Shown here one piece after another: positions 22,879 through 34,128 of a stretch of DNA of 64,000 nucleotides. The stretch covers positions 8,754,413 to 8,818,412 of the forward strand of contig NC_057923.1 in NCBI RefSeq assembly GCF_018873765.1, in the 5' to 3' direction. This DNA is from Telopea speciosissima (taxonomy: Eukaryota > Streptophyta > Magnoliopsida > Proteales > Proteaceae). The notes beneath the pieces are model-generated. The model had not been told where the DNA came from, did not search any database, and saw only the letters and a list, made by a program, of their open reading frames with translations. The first letter of the stretch is position 1, and the number at the start of each line of letters is the position of its first letter. The position numbers were made by a program, and so were the translations under genes.

Positions 22879-25800
22879 AAAAAAAAAATACTTTTATAAT
22901 CATTCTTTTACATGATCTTTGAAATTTGTATAATCATTTCCAAACATGATTGTGTACACTACTTAAAATGTTTACCATATATAGTAATTACACTCTATAA
23001 TGTAATTTTTATTTCACTTTTCACATCCAAGGAATTTGATTCTTAAGAAATCAAAGAAGATAAAAAGTTTCTCACGCAACCAATGTACTGGATGCCTTTT
23101 TACAATTGATTTATTTTTATTTTCTGTCTCTTCTCCCAACATTGTGGTGCCTCATGTAGATGATATGGTTTTTCTTTTATATATACAAAGCGCGTGTGTG
23201 TATATATATATATACACCATGTTTCAAGCATATGACCTGATAAATATAATTGACTTTCTAATGATAACTAATTATTCGCTATCCATGTTATTATACATTA
23301 TTCTTTTTTATTCTACAATAATACAAACACTCAATGGAAGAAAATCTCCCAACTTGAAGAAAAATCCCTAGATCTTTCAGAGTGCAAGAGAAAACTTTAG
23401 AGAGTTAGATTTTTAGTTTTTATTTAAACTACATTTCCCATTTCTTTGGTTCTTAAGACACAATCAACAAGAAAATTCGATAAAAATGAAATATATGTTT
23501 CTATAAAATCAAATATTAAAACACCAATGTATATAAATTATGGGTAAAACTTAATGAGCTAGAAAATTCTTCATATAATGAGTTATATATGTTTAGTAAA
23601 TTTTTTATTAAAGAATTGAAAGAATATGCTTACAAAAATAATTCAAAAGTATGTTTTGAAAGATTTGTTTGAAACTATTTGCACTCTTAAGGAATCAAAT
23701 GATTCTTTAGAATTCACCCAAAAAAATTTTTGATTCTTTAGAGCATGAAGTAAGTACTGTAAGGATTTCTTTTAATAGTTTTTTTTTTTTTTTATTTTTT
23801 TAAATTCTATGGTGTCATATTAATGTTACAAATTAACATTTAAAGCGCACACCATAAAAAAATTATGCTATTTCATGATGTATTTTTAAAATTAATTCGA
23901 TCAATTGCATATGGATATCTTTCTCAATGCATAGAAGGATCCATTTTTTTGATTTTTCAAAATACGTACACAATGATTATTATAATGAAGGAAATTACTA
24001 TGTCAAAATATTCAAAATTGAAATATACCAACACTCCTCATTGAATGTTCATTGACATCTTCAACCAAACCTCAAGAGTGTTTTGTGAAGTAGCATTAGC
24101 AAAAAGCTAGATCAATTCTTTGATGTTATCATTTGTGTATAGACGTGATGAGGTTCAAACACTCAAACTCATCAACATCTAATGTGGTCCCTTTAATTAT
24201 CTACTATGTTCAAAAAATACAAGAGTTTACCAAAAATATATATATATATATATATATACAAGAAAGAAAAGAACCAGATTTGATCATTTCTACTATTTGA
24301 TCTAATTACTATAAATTATGTAATAATAAATATTTATTGAAATAATTTATTAAGTGCAAGTGTTTTTTGTTGATAAGAAAATTAACTTTATTAAATTAAA
24401 GAACGGGTCTAGCTTCCTAGACAACCCACACTTTGTGTACAGGTAACCCCAAATATTCCAACTCACATGTCAAGTTTCAGACCAAATGGGTTTGCACATG
24501 TGAAAAATAAAAATCTTGAATACTATCATGATAATGGAAAATTTTTTATTTTGAAAGTACATAAAATAATACAAGGGGATATATTATTAATTTTTGCCCT
24601 CGAATTTGACACTTGGACCGCATGAGCTTATGCCCTATCCATCCAACAATCAAAATTGCCATATTATTTTTTTCATGTAGTCACAAATAGTAGTTGGACC
24701 ATATATGATGGCCTTCTTCGAATGTGAACTGTGTGAGGAACCTTTTACATTAAAAATTTCCTCCCATCTACAACCCATTAAAAAAAATATTAACCCTCGT
24801 TGGATTGAAGAAGTGAGAGAAGAAGTCATCCCTCTACAAAAAGGAGAGAAGTCTTGAATGTGGTTTTTGCTTTTGTATGATTGTTCGTTTTCATTCTCTA
24901 TTTCAACCAGCAAAATGAAATAAGAAATATAGTTTTATGGCACAATTAATTGCCAAATTTAACATCTCTTGCACAATTAAAAAAAAATAAAAATTGGGGC
25001 ATGAGATCGTTGTCTGGTCATATAGCGTTTGTACCAACGTGAGGGTCAATCAGAGCGTGCGTAGAAGGAACTGCCTGAATGGGATTTTTTATCTCACTGA
25101 GAGTTGAACAGTAAATTCAAGTGATCATGTGTTTGGGTGCAGAAACCTAACGACTAGATAGCATTCTTTTTCCCAAAATTCTTATAAGAGAGTTTTTCTT
25201 CATCCACAGTGAAGGAAACGACACACATGGACTTGGGGTCATTCTTACTCCCCTTATTATCCATCGGTGAAAGAATTCCTCCCTCACCATGACTTGAGAA
25301 AAACTGGATATCCAATTTATTTATTGGTGCCAAAAATCCACCAAGATAGAATAAAAATAAAGCGAATTATTATTGTCACAACAATCTATTATTTTTCAAA
25401 TGTCATAGCTCACAAGATATTTATTCTACCACATAGACAAAAGATATATTCATTTCGACCGTCAGATAGAGAGGGCATGATCTAAATTAGCCACATCTCA
25501 AATTTCAAAGTCTAATCAATCAAATATCCCCTTTTGTATTAGCACACATTTTGTGTATATCTAAACATGTGTATCGCTACTCTAGGCATTATTGTGTTCT
25601 CCCTCAACTCTGAATGAGAACAGATGATTTAGATTTAAAAAACGATAACAATTAGATTACTTTAGGTTTAACTTGTGATTTACAGAAATATCATATTCTC
25701 ATATTACATGGATAAATGTCTAATAAATAAATAACATATATGTTTCTAAAAATCGGTTAACCTTTTGGGATTGGTGTGTGCTTTGTGTGATTACACTTTC

Positions 25801-26062
25801 ATAAAAAAAATTTAACATACATGTTAGCATATAGTTAGATGTTGTGACCACTAGATTCCAGGCCACAAATATCAATGCTGATACAAGTACTACCAAGTCA
25901 TTTCAGACCGCGCAAAGCTGAAAAGAAATTTCAACAAGGACAAGAATAATGAATAGGGTCAAGTGGGGTGATGATTGATAGCTCCCTCAATCCAAAACTA
26001 ACAACTCAGGCATGATAGGCCAGCAAGGGTTTAGGGTTACATATGGACCGTATGGTTTTAAT
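22879..26062. other. Gene desert, very AT-rich
   Basis: About 3.2 kb with no credible coding region. Contains TG/TA microsatellites near 23195-23214 and a (TA)n run near 24237-24258. A block at about 25010-25165 ends in CTAGATAGCATTCTTTTTCC and may be another degraded GGGAAA-type MITE. Short open frames here have low-complexity AT-driven composition. Confidence 0.4.
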
Positions 26063-26222
26063 GGGACCTTTATCCGCTGTTGTAACTGGAGCGCTGCTGT
26101 GTGCATCGTGCGATGTAGTAGCGGCTATTTGTGCACAGTGGGGCCCATTGTGCACACATGGCCGCTGCTGCGCCTCATGATGTGCACAGTAGTGCTCCAG
26201 TTACAGCAGCAGATAAAAATTC
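26063..26222. mobile_element. Hairpin MITE, 160 bp, exact 9-bp duplication
   Basis: Exact 9-bp duplication GGTTTTAAT at 26054-26062 and 26223-26231. Nearly the whole element is an inverted repeat: TTTATCCGCTGTTGTAACTG, GAGCGCTGCTGTG and TAGCGGC are mirrored by GCCGCTGC, AGTAGTGCTC and CAGTTACAGCAGCAGATAAA. Confidence 0.85.
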
Positions 26223-26393
26223 GGTTTTAATGTTGCAGATTCCCAATGTGTCTGGGATTTAATGGGTAGATGTGAATATCAAATATTACCATCTTATGAT
26301 CATCCAATTCTTATTTATGATACTTGTTTAGAAATTGGGATTCGAATTCTTACACTAGTGGATGGGCTTCTTTTACATATAAATAAAATTATA

Positions 26394-26544
26394 GGGCAAG
26401 AGAACGCGACTTGGCCATGTGGCATAAGGACCAATGGGAGCATGCACACAAGCATCACAGGGGGTGGGATTTTGCCTTTTCATGGGGGCATAACAATCAT
26501 CTCATGGCCCCTATGCCACACGACCAAGTAATGTTCTTTTCCCC
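26394..26544. mobile_element. GGGAAA-type MITE
   Basis: The left end GGGCAAGAGAACGCGACTTG is imperfectly mirrored by CCAAGTAATGTTCTTTTCCC at the right. Interior arms GGCCATGTGGCATAAGG and CCTATGCCACACGACC also pair. Flanks AAAATTATA and AAATTTCTA match at 7 of 9. Confidence 0.65.
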
Positions 26545-26555
26545 AAATTTCTATT

Positions 26556-26729
26556 AGGGAAAAAGAACATTATCTGGGAGTGTGGTCTACGGTCTACCCC
26601 AGCACTCCTATGAGTCTATCTCTCCTCTCCATATGAAAAGACACATCTACCCCCTTTTTTGGAGAGGAGAGAGATAGACACATGGGAATGTTGGCATAGG
26701 CCATACTACCAGACAGAAAACTTTTTCCA
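26556..26729. mobile_element. GGGAAA-type MITE
   Basis: The left end GGGAAAAAGAACATTATCTG and the right end CAGACAGAAAACTTTTTCC form imperfect inverted repeats. Flanks ATTTCTATT and ATTTTTATT match at 8 of 9. Interior CCATATGAAAAGACACATCT and GAGAGAGATAGACACATGGG match the elements at 6002 and 28940. Confidence 0.7.
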
Positions 26730-27062
26730 TTTTTATTTTTTCTCTTTGAACTATAGCTTTTCAGGAACTTTGTTGGCATTAAAGGTTAGCGGCATCGGGC
26801 AAGGTTTACACCAGCACTCCTATGTATGTATGTGATTGATGTAGGGATCAAACGGATGACCTTGGGACTTGTTTGGTATTCTCCTAACAATTTATGCTCT
26901 AAGTGGCTGTAAATATAACTTGCGAGGATAGATATGTAATTTCGGTGACCAGTAATATAGCTTATATGACCAAGTGGGTATGTTATCTAACTTTGTGGAA
27001 GATGAGTAGATGATTTTCTGTTTGATTAATTTTTCCTTTTTATTTTTCACAAAAAAAAGTAT
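26730..27062. other. AT-rich spacer
   Basis: About 330 bp without a recognised gene or repeat. Confidence 0.35.
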
Positions 27063-27242
27063 AGGAAAAAGAACGCTTCCTTGTCATGTGGTACCTGCGC
27101 CTAGACAATAAGGGATACAAAATGACCACCCTGCCCCTATAAAAAAAGACAGAAATCCGGCCTCCCGTGATGCTTCCACCCATGCTCCCATTGATCCTGC
27201 ACTTGCACAGGGGCTATGCGATCAGGTAGCGTTCTCTTACCC
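27063..27242. mobile_element. GGGAAA-type MITE (GAACGC group)
   Basis: The left end GGAAAAAGAACGCTTCCTTG is mirrored by GCGATCAGGTAGCGTTCTC plus TTACCC. The interior ACAAAATGACCACCCTGCCC carries the AAATGACC module. No clear target duplication. Confidence 0.66.
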
Positions 27243-28133
27243 AATGAATAAATTATACGTAATTTATGCATTAGGGTTTAGAACAGTAAGTAATTCCATG
27301 TTGAGGAATTATAGACTAAACCAGAGATGATGACATCCCTGTGTGAAACAAGGAAAATAATTTTTAGGGTCTTCAATGCTTACACGCATCTGTCTAGTTG
27401 CGGAAACCTTTTAATGTTTAGAAGTCCTTTTCACCAATATCGTTGTTCTGACAAAAAAAACAAAAAAAAAGTGATTTGTCTCCATGGATGCTTAGAGATG
27501 GCAAAGTTGTTTTTTTAATTCCCCTTTTCTTCCTTGTAAGTTTCAATGGTGGAGGAGAGGAAAGTTGTCTTAGTCTCATGGAATTGTTTGTAACATTCAA
27601 TGAAAGAGACTCCTTCGTAAGGTCTTCCTCGAACTTTCCCTCTTCATAATTGATTGATACATTCAAATGGGCACAATCAAAAACATTTATTTTCTTTTCT
27701 GTGTTTTTCTTAAAAGAATATTTCTTTTGGAGTAGGAGAGGAGGAAAAATTTGTATGCTGCCATGGAGAAGAGGTAGTAAAAAATAATTTACATCCCAAT
27801 GGCGCTACCATTGTGCTTGGATGGGTGTTAAGGAACAGAGAAGGGCATTCTGGATCTTTTACATTTAGGGGTAAAGTAATGATGACCTTAGATTTTTGTG
27901 GATCAACTTTTCATCGTAGTTGAGGAAAATTTCTATTTTTTTGTTATTTTTATTTTAAATGCATAGAAAAATTAGATATTTTTGACCATTTATCGATCGT
28001 TGTATATGGCATATATCGTCGAACAACACTTTTCACTATTAATTAAGGATTTTAAATTTTTTTATGAAATTAAGACTCCATTTGTTTGAGAGAAAAAAAA
28101 AAAAAAAAAGGAACTATAGTTGCTTATGGCATC
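27243..28133. other. Spacer
   Basis: No defined gene or repeat; it ends in a poly-A run (about 28092-28109) just before the kinase fragment. Confidence 0.35.
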
Positions 28134-28232
28134 TACCTACACATGTTGGGGGTGGTTTATAGAGACTTAAAGCTTGAAAATGTCTTGGTCAGAGAAGATG
28201 ACCATATTATACTTTTAGATTTTGATTTATGG
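28134..28232 (+). pseudogene. Fragment of an AGC-type (AGCVIII-like) protein kinase catalytic loop
   Basis: An uninterrupted 33-codon stretch reads as kinase subdomain VIb-[16 protein letters not shown], then [11 protein letters not shown] and a final LLDFDL. These match the plant D6PK/PINOID-like AGC kinases, whose consensus here is [20 protein letters not shown] and a DFD instead of DFG metal-binding motif. The Pro of KPEN is Leu here, and no kinase sequence continues on either side, so this is a relic. It lies in a gene desert next to a poly-A run, which could hint at retroposition or transposon capture. Confidence 0.65.
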
Positions 28233-28939
28233 ATTTAGTGTTAGGATTTAAAATAACTAATAAAATAAAAATCCCTATGAAACAAATCCTAAATTACATG
28301 AAAATCTTAGTATATTGTTGCTGCCAAATTGAGTTAAAAAAAGGGAGGTAATATTGAATATAAAGAAGAAAAAATATATTATGGGGGTCTTGAGGGCATG
28401 AACAACTTAGGCTACAGGTAGGGCATCCTTACACTCTATCTTTAATCCCTTACGATGTGCTATGAGGTCTTATTTATATCTACAGGTTAGGGCATCCTTA
28501 AACTCATACAAACCCTTTCAAAGAACCAAAACATTGTTCTATAGGGATCAAAGAGTCCAAGTTGAGCTCAATTTGAACTCTAGAAGCTCCAAACAACATC
28601 AACAACAACAACAACAAAAAACCCGAAAAATTTCACTCTTGATTTGAGTCAATGTCAACGTTTTGAAGGGCTTCATTGATGTTTAAATGGAATCTATTGA
28701 TGTCGCGACGGTGTCGATGAACCTCCTACCGATGTTGACATGGACATTCAAAACATCGATGGACCCTCTCCAAATTTTGATGGGTCGGATTAGGTCTGGT
28801 TTGATTGGGTCAAACAAAATTAATTTACTTTAAATATTAAAAATATCATAGCTTTCAAAATTCAAACCATAAGTTCAAATTGAGTGATTAAATTGCATTG
28901 GAAAGGTTATTTCGATTATAACTAATGGTGTAAAAATCA
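28233..28939. other. Spacer after the kinase relic
   Basis: AT-rich; contains a CAA/CAG-like stretch near 28590-28620. No gene recognised. Confidence 0.35.
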
Positions 28940-29105
28940 GGGGAAAAAGAACTCTGTCTGGGAGTGTGGCCTACGCCAACACTCCCATGAATTTATCTCT
29001 CTCCTCCCCATATGAAAAAATAGCTCTTCCCGTTGTTTTAAGGAGAGAGATAGACACTTGGGAATGCTGACATAGGCCACACTCTCAGACAGAAAACTGC
29101 TTCCC
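28940..29105. mobile_element. GGGAAA-type MITE, 166 bp
   Basis: Starts GGGGAAAAAGAACTCTGTCT and ends AGACAGAAAACTGCTTCCC as an inverted pair. The flanks share an exact AAAAATCA (28932-28939 and 29106-29113). The interior resembles the elements at 6002 and 26556, defining one subfamily. Confidence 0.8.
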
Positions 29106-29113
29106 AAAAATCA

Positions 29114-29639
29114 AATACCACTTTAGTTAAAAAGTACTACATGGAAAATTTACTTAAAAGTGGATCCCATATGACTGAAAAATAGATTCTAGCATAAAAT
29201 AATAGACAAATGAGCTCGTTTTTAAACCATTTTATAATACAAAGGCTTTAGTGATGAAATAAATATAATCATGAAGTTTGGACCAATGCTAAAGGAATTT
29301 GACTCATTTTGACCCGATCAATTTTTAAGGGTATTTTGATCATTTTATAGACTACCTCTCATAGCTGCTTTGAGAGAACATAAAACATTAGTTGGGAGTT
29401 ATATAAGATCACTAAGACTACAAAATAGATCCCACACACTATTCCAAGGCATTTGATCAACATTGCTATGAGCGTATCCAAGGTGACAAAATGAGGTGTC
29501 TACACTCATATTAAACGGGACTAGGTCCTAGTTTTAGAACTTTTTAATAAAGAAGATGATTTTGGGATTGACCCCATGGGACCAGAACCGATTAGAAACT
29601 GTCCTGATTGACACCCTTACTTATGCATATGTCCTAGAT
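29114..29639. other. Spacer with a possible hAT-like end
   Basis: No gene is seen. Near 29600, CTGTCCTGATTGACACCCTTA resembles a right terminus of the hAT-like MITEs, but its partner end was not identified. Confidence 0.35.
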
Positions 29640-29647
29640 GAATGACC

Positions 29648-30226
29648 CAGGATGTCAATTCTAGGCCCGCCCAAGCTTGACCGGGAAAACCCGAGAGTTG
29701 CTCGGCCTGTTTTGTCGGATTTGAGCCTGGGCTGAATAACAATTGATCGTTCTCAGTGCAAGGGTCCAGCTCAACCGAGACCGATCGACTAATAGCCCGA
29801 CTCAGCCCAACATGTTTAAAGCCCATTTATAACCCGTTTGTGTGGGCTTTAAAAGAATTGCTTAAGCTTGTAAATCAGACTCTGGCCATTGAAAATCCTG
29901 ATAATGTATAATGCATAGAGATAGCTCTGACCTTCATTAGCTAACCTTAACCAACTCACATCGTACCCAAAACATTATAAACAACATCACTAACGACCAA
30001 CATAAATTGACATGATCAATAAATGAGATAAAAATGTCATTAGCCCGTGTAAGGCCCATTTAACCCGATTAAAGATTGAGACCCGACTGACCGTTTATAA
30101 ATGGACCATGCCTAATCTATGAGGCCCAATTACTTAAACAGGCCAGTAATGGTGCAAGGTCCAAAAGTGGGAAAGCCCGATTAGGCCCGACTAAAATCGA
30201 CTTAGTCCAATCGGTTGACACCCCTA
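29648..30226. mobile_element. hAT-like MITE, 579 bp
   Basis: Exact 8-bp duplication GAATGACC at 29640-29647 and 30227-30234. Ends CAGGATGTCAATTC and GGTTGACACCCCTA are imperfect inverted repeats. Both arms are rich in GGCCCG/CGGGCC words (AGGCCCGCCCAAGC, TTAGGCCCGACTAAAATCG). No coding capacity. Confidence 0.82.
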
Positions 30227-30280
30227 GAATGACCTTCTTACACAACCACAAAAAATGACCTTCCTATATATATAATCATA

Positions 30281-30450
30281 GGGAAAAGTTTGGGCATGCC
30301 ACCGGGCTGCCTAGACTGCATGCCTAGACTTGTGTCAATCTCTCTCCCCCACCCCATGGAAAGGATGCTCATGCTCATGTGTCTCTTGCGTTGTCATTGG
30401 TTTGGAGCTGCTAGCTCCAGGAAAGCTAGTGGCATGCCCAACCTCTACCC
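30281..30450. mobile_element. GGGAAA-type MITE, 170 bp
   Basis: The left end GGGAAAAGTTTGGGCATGCC and the right end GGCATGCCCAACCTCTACCC are inverted copies. Flanks ATAATCATA and ATAGTCATA match at 8 of 9. The TCTCTCTCCCCCACCCC core is like its relatives. Confidence 0.77.
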
Positions 30451-30709
30451 ATAGTCATAATATCTACCACGTGAAAGGATGGAATAGGATAAAATTTTGT
30501 AGAAAGTAGGTCACAACTCTAAAATGTCTTTTGCTCAAATGTCAAGTTTCTACTCAAGTGGAAATGAAGATGCAAAAAATTTAGGATTTGAAATTCTATT
30601 AGGAAACTAAAACCTTAGAAAATTGTTGAAAAACAAATAAGGAGAGTGTGGTTCCTATATGTCATGGTTACAAACTTTTTCTACATGCCAACATTAAATG
30701 CTAACAATC

Positions 30710-31532
30710 AAGGTTTAAAGTATCGGAATTGGGTATCGTAATAGAAGGATGATTTTAAGATACATGATATCGAATCGATGAGACACACGATACACTAAAG
30801 ATATACATGGAAATTGTCAAGAAACGTATGGAAATGTTTAGGATACATGTAAACTATAATTTTGAAGCATAATCACTATAAATAAGTAATATGTAAAATA
30901 TATCCCGCATACAAAGGAGAACAAAGTACGCTAAGACAAGCACATTCAATTGATTATGTATAATTAAAGGATGAGGTTGCTTACATGTTTTAATACCAAA
31001 AAAGATGTCATTTTCAATTTAGGGGAAATTTAGGGTTTAGATACATACATTATTGCCCAAAAAAAAAAGAAGAAGAAGAAGAAGAAGCTAGTTTTGATGC
31101 AATCATTCAGGTTGTTTCTCACAATATAATGATCCATTGCAAATGCGATACTAAAAATCAACATTTTAGCAAAAAAAAAGTCAAAATTTGATAGATAGCA
31201 AATTTGGTTTCATTCCTTGATTGCATGTATTTAATTCCTACATGATGATGAAATCAACACTACTGGAGTCTCTTTTGCTTGTAGAAGCAAGGAATTAAGT
31301 TGATATTTCAAGAAAACAGAAATGATAGAATGATTTATATAGGAGTTTTCGGTTAGTGTTTTGCAGTTATGGATTGTGTTCAGTAATTTATAAGAAACGT
31401 ATCGAGTGTTAGGTACTAGTAATATCGGGTCACATATCGACTGCTGCAGTCGATACATTTTTAGGTATCTCTATCGATACCTTAAAGATATGATACGTAT
31501 TGACGGATACGATAAGATACTTAAAACCTTAT
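30710..31532. mobile_element. hAT-like MITE with GATAC-rich arms
   Basis: The left arm AAGGTTTAAAGTATCGG and the right arm GATAAGATACTTAAAACCTT are inverted. The flanks share TAACAAT (30702-30708 and 31533-31539). Arms are full of ATACGATA/TATCGAT words; the middle is unique AT-rich DNA with a GAA repeat near 31068-31085. Confidence 0.6.
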
Positions 31533-31539
31533 TAACAAT

Positions 31540-32103
31540 TGCCACATGATAGAACAAATGAATCCCAAAATTTAAGGATAAATAGGCCTCTAGCTCCCTT
31601 GTTCAAATGTCAATTTTCAGTGCTATCGGAATCGCCATGTAGCAAAACAAAGTTTTGAAAATTCATAGTTCTGAGAGAGTGTACAATAATATTTAAAGGG
31701 TCGTAGAGAAGACATATGGTTGAATTAGGTGACTAATCTAGACCATGATTCTCTCTCCGATTGTCAAAATAACCAAATCAGTTGGCCATATTGCAAAAGT
31801 ACCTTGTTTTTGACAAACGAGACTTGATATTCAAAGATGTTTAACTCTTGTCCCATCAAAACGAAGACATAGCGGTTTCACCCTCGCATGTGGCATGATT
31901 TGTTGGACTAATTCATGTGGGCTATGGAAGGGCCAAACCCTACTGATAAAAATGATGGCAAAATAGTCCCAAGATGGCTATTTTTTATAGAATCTATGGG
32001 TACAACCAATTTGGTCATGTGGGGGCAGTGATGTGGCAAATCTAGCCGTGGATATCTAAGGAATGGTTTGGATAAGATTAAGTTTAATCTTATAGTCTTC
32101 CAT
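31540..32103. other. Spacer
   Basis: No gene or clear repeat recognised. Confidence 0.35.
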
Positions 32104-32872
32104 CAAGGTTCCTAATCTCGGGACCGATACCGATCCAATACCATTTCGGATCGGTCAAAATCGTCTTAGATCAGTAAAAATGGACTAAAATTCAGGTTTT
32201 ATCGTATCGGTTGTTGTATCGGTCATAAAATATTAAAAAATTTAAAAAATTAAAAAAATAAAAATAAAAACAAGATTGAAAAACTGTTATGGCTTCCCTA
32301 ATCCTATTTTTTTAGGTTGAGTTTATCTTTTCCATCTTCTCAACCTCACCCACTACAACTATTATCTAAAAAAATCTCCAGGTTTTGTGGGATCAAATCA
32401 ATGTTTTCATGGAATGAAATCTTTCCATAAAAAATTACTAATCGAAAACGGTAAGATCCACCCCCCTTTTCAGTTGTGGATTTGAGGCTAAATCTCTAAA
32501 TACCGGCGTGAAAGACTCGGACGAAAAAGAATATGAAAATCTATGTTTTAAAACCCTAACCACCTATACGGCTATACCAGATTAATGTTTAAATGGAATG
32601 ACATATTCCATTAATTGATTCTTTGGTAAAAAATGGTAAGATCTCCATTTCTTCTCTCGAATTTGAAATCCCAAATATATGAATCATTGTTTGAAAGGCT
32701 CAGGACGAAGAAACAATATGGCTTTTAAAAAAACAATTAAAAAAATGGCAAGTATCAGATTTGGTCAACCGATCCAGTATAACCTTGTCAAATCGCTGTA
32801 ATCTCGGAATCGACCTCGATTGATACTAATCCGATCCGACCGATATCGGCCAATCCGAGATTACGAACCATG
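32104..32872. mobile_element. hAT-like MITE with GATCCGACCGATATCGG-like arms
   Basis: The left CAAGGTTCCTAATCTCGG and the right CCGAGATTACGAACCATG are inverted copies, each followed inward by periodic CCGATACCGATCC-like words. Flanks CTTCCAT and CTCCCAT match at 6 of 7. Same style as the element at 56246. Confidence 0.65.
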
Positions 32873-34128
32873 CTCCCATATAGATGCATATGGTAGACTT
32901 TCATACTTTTTTTCAAAGCAGCTATGGAATCGTCAAGTGAGAAATAGGATAAAGAACTCAGTCAGAATTAGAGATTTTTTCACTTGGCATTGATTTTTTC
33001 TCTTTTGGTTTGGATCGGATTCGGCCCCAACCTTGTTACGCTGAGGTTAAGCTTTTCTCGGATTTCCTCTTGAAGCGGCACAACTCCCAATCTTGGCTTC
33101 TAGGCTCCAAGCCTTTTTATGTCCGCACACGCACACCCCCTTTAGTCATATGAAAACTCTTGGTAGACTTATGTTTTTTCCTTGATCATGTAGGTCCCTT
33201 GATAAAATCATTATGGTCTTGTGATTGGTGTGGTATGGAAGATTCTTCTCACGCTATCCATATAGAGAACTCTCTTCCATTTTTTAGAATCGTTTTGCAT
33301 TTAGTCTAGTTTTAATGATTTCTATTCGATTCTCGTTATCCAGGTTGCATGCGGTTTGTAGTGTTGGTTTTAGAAAGCAGCTTGCAATCCGGATTTGTAA
33401 CGTGTTAAATTTCAATTCACATTCGGTTTACATGTGGTTTTTAATATTGGTTCACATTTGGTTTCACCTTTGTACTCTTTATTTCTATTCCTTTTACACC
33501 TAATTTGAGAGCAAAGCAAGTTTAGAAGAACTAAAGATTGCCATCTCAATATATATTGCGGATTCTCTTACTATACATTCTGACATAAGAAAAAGCCACC
33601 TTATAAATACCTACAATCCCTAAGAAACACAAAACCAACCAACCAACCATTGTTTGAACATAAAACAATATTGAAAATTGAGTTTATTTGGTCTGATTTT
33701 GTATGTTCCTATTTGGTTTAGAACGGTTGGTTTTCCGTTGTAAGTCAATTCCAAACCGCGAAAAGAACCTAGGAAATCAGAATCGAGTCATTTCTCTATA
33801 AACCGGTTCGGTTCGATTGTAAAAAATCTGGTCGGACCTTCCAGTATTCTAAGGTGAGGGAAGAAGAAGAAGAATGTTCGAGAAGGTAGCGAAGTGTGCA
33901 TGCACAGATCTCAAATCCAATGGGCGCCCTCAAGCCTCAGTTGTCAATAGTCAAAGACTTTGAAACTGGAAAAAAACCGTAAACGTAAAACTTTTCTTCC
34001 GCGTCGACTCTGACTCCTCAAAGAACCGTTCTGCATTTTCTTCTCTCCATATCTACTACCTTCCCTCCTAATCCTCCCTCTTCTCCAAGGCAAGCATCAC
34101 CAGCAAATCTCTCCAGCGACCAATTTTA
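32873..34128. other. 5' flank of the prolyl 4-hydroxylase gene
   Basis: A degenerate repeat at 33300-33480 resembles 5225-5410. The last 250 bp (from about 33880) are less AT-rich and probably hold the promoter and 5' UTR. No gene is seen. Confidence 0.35.
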
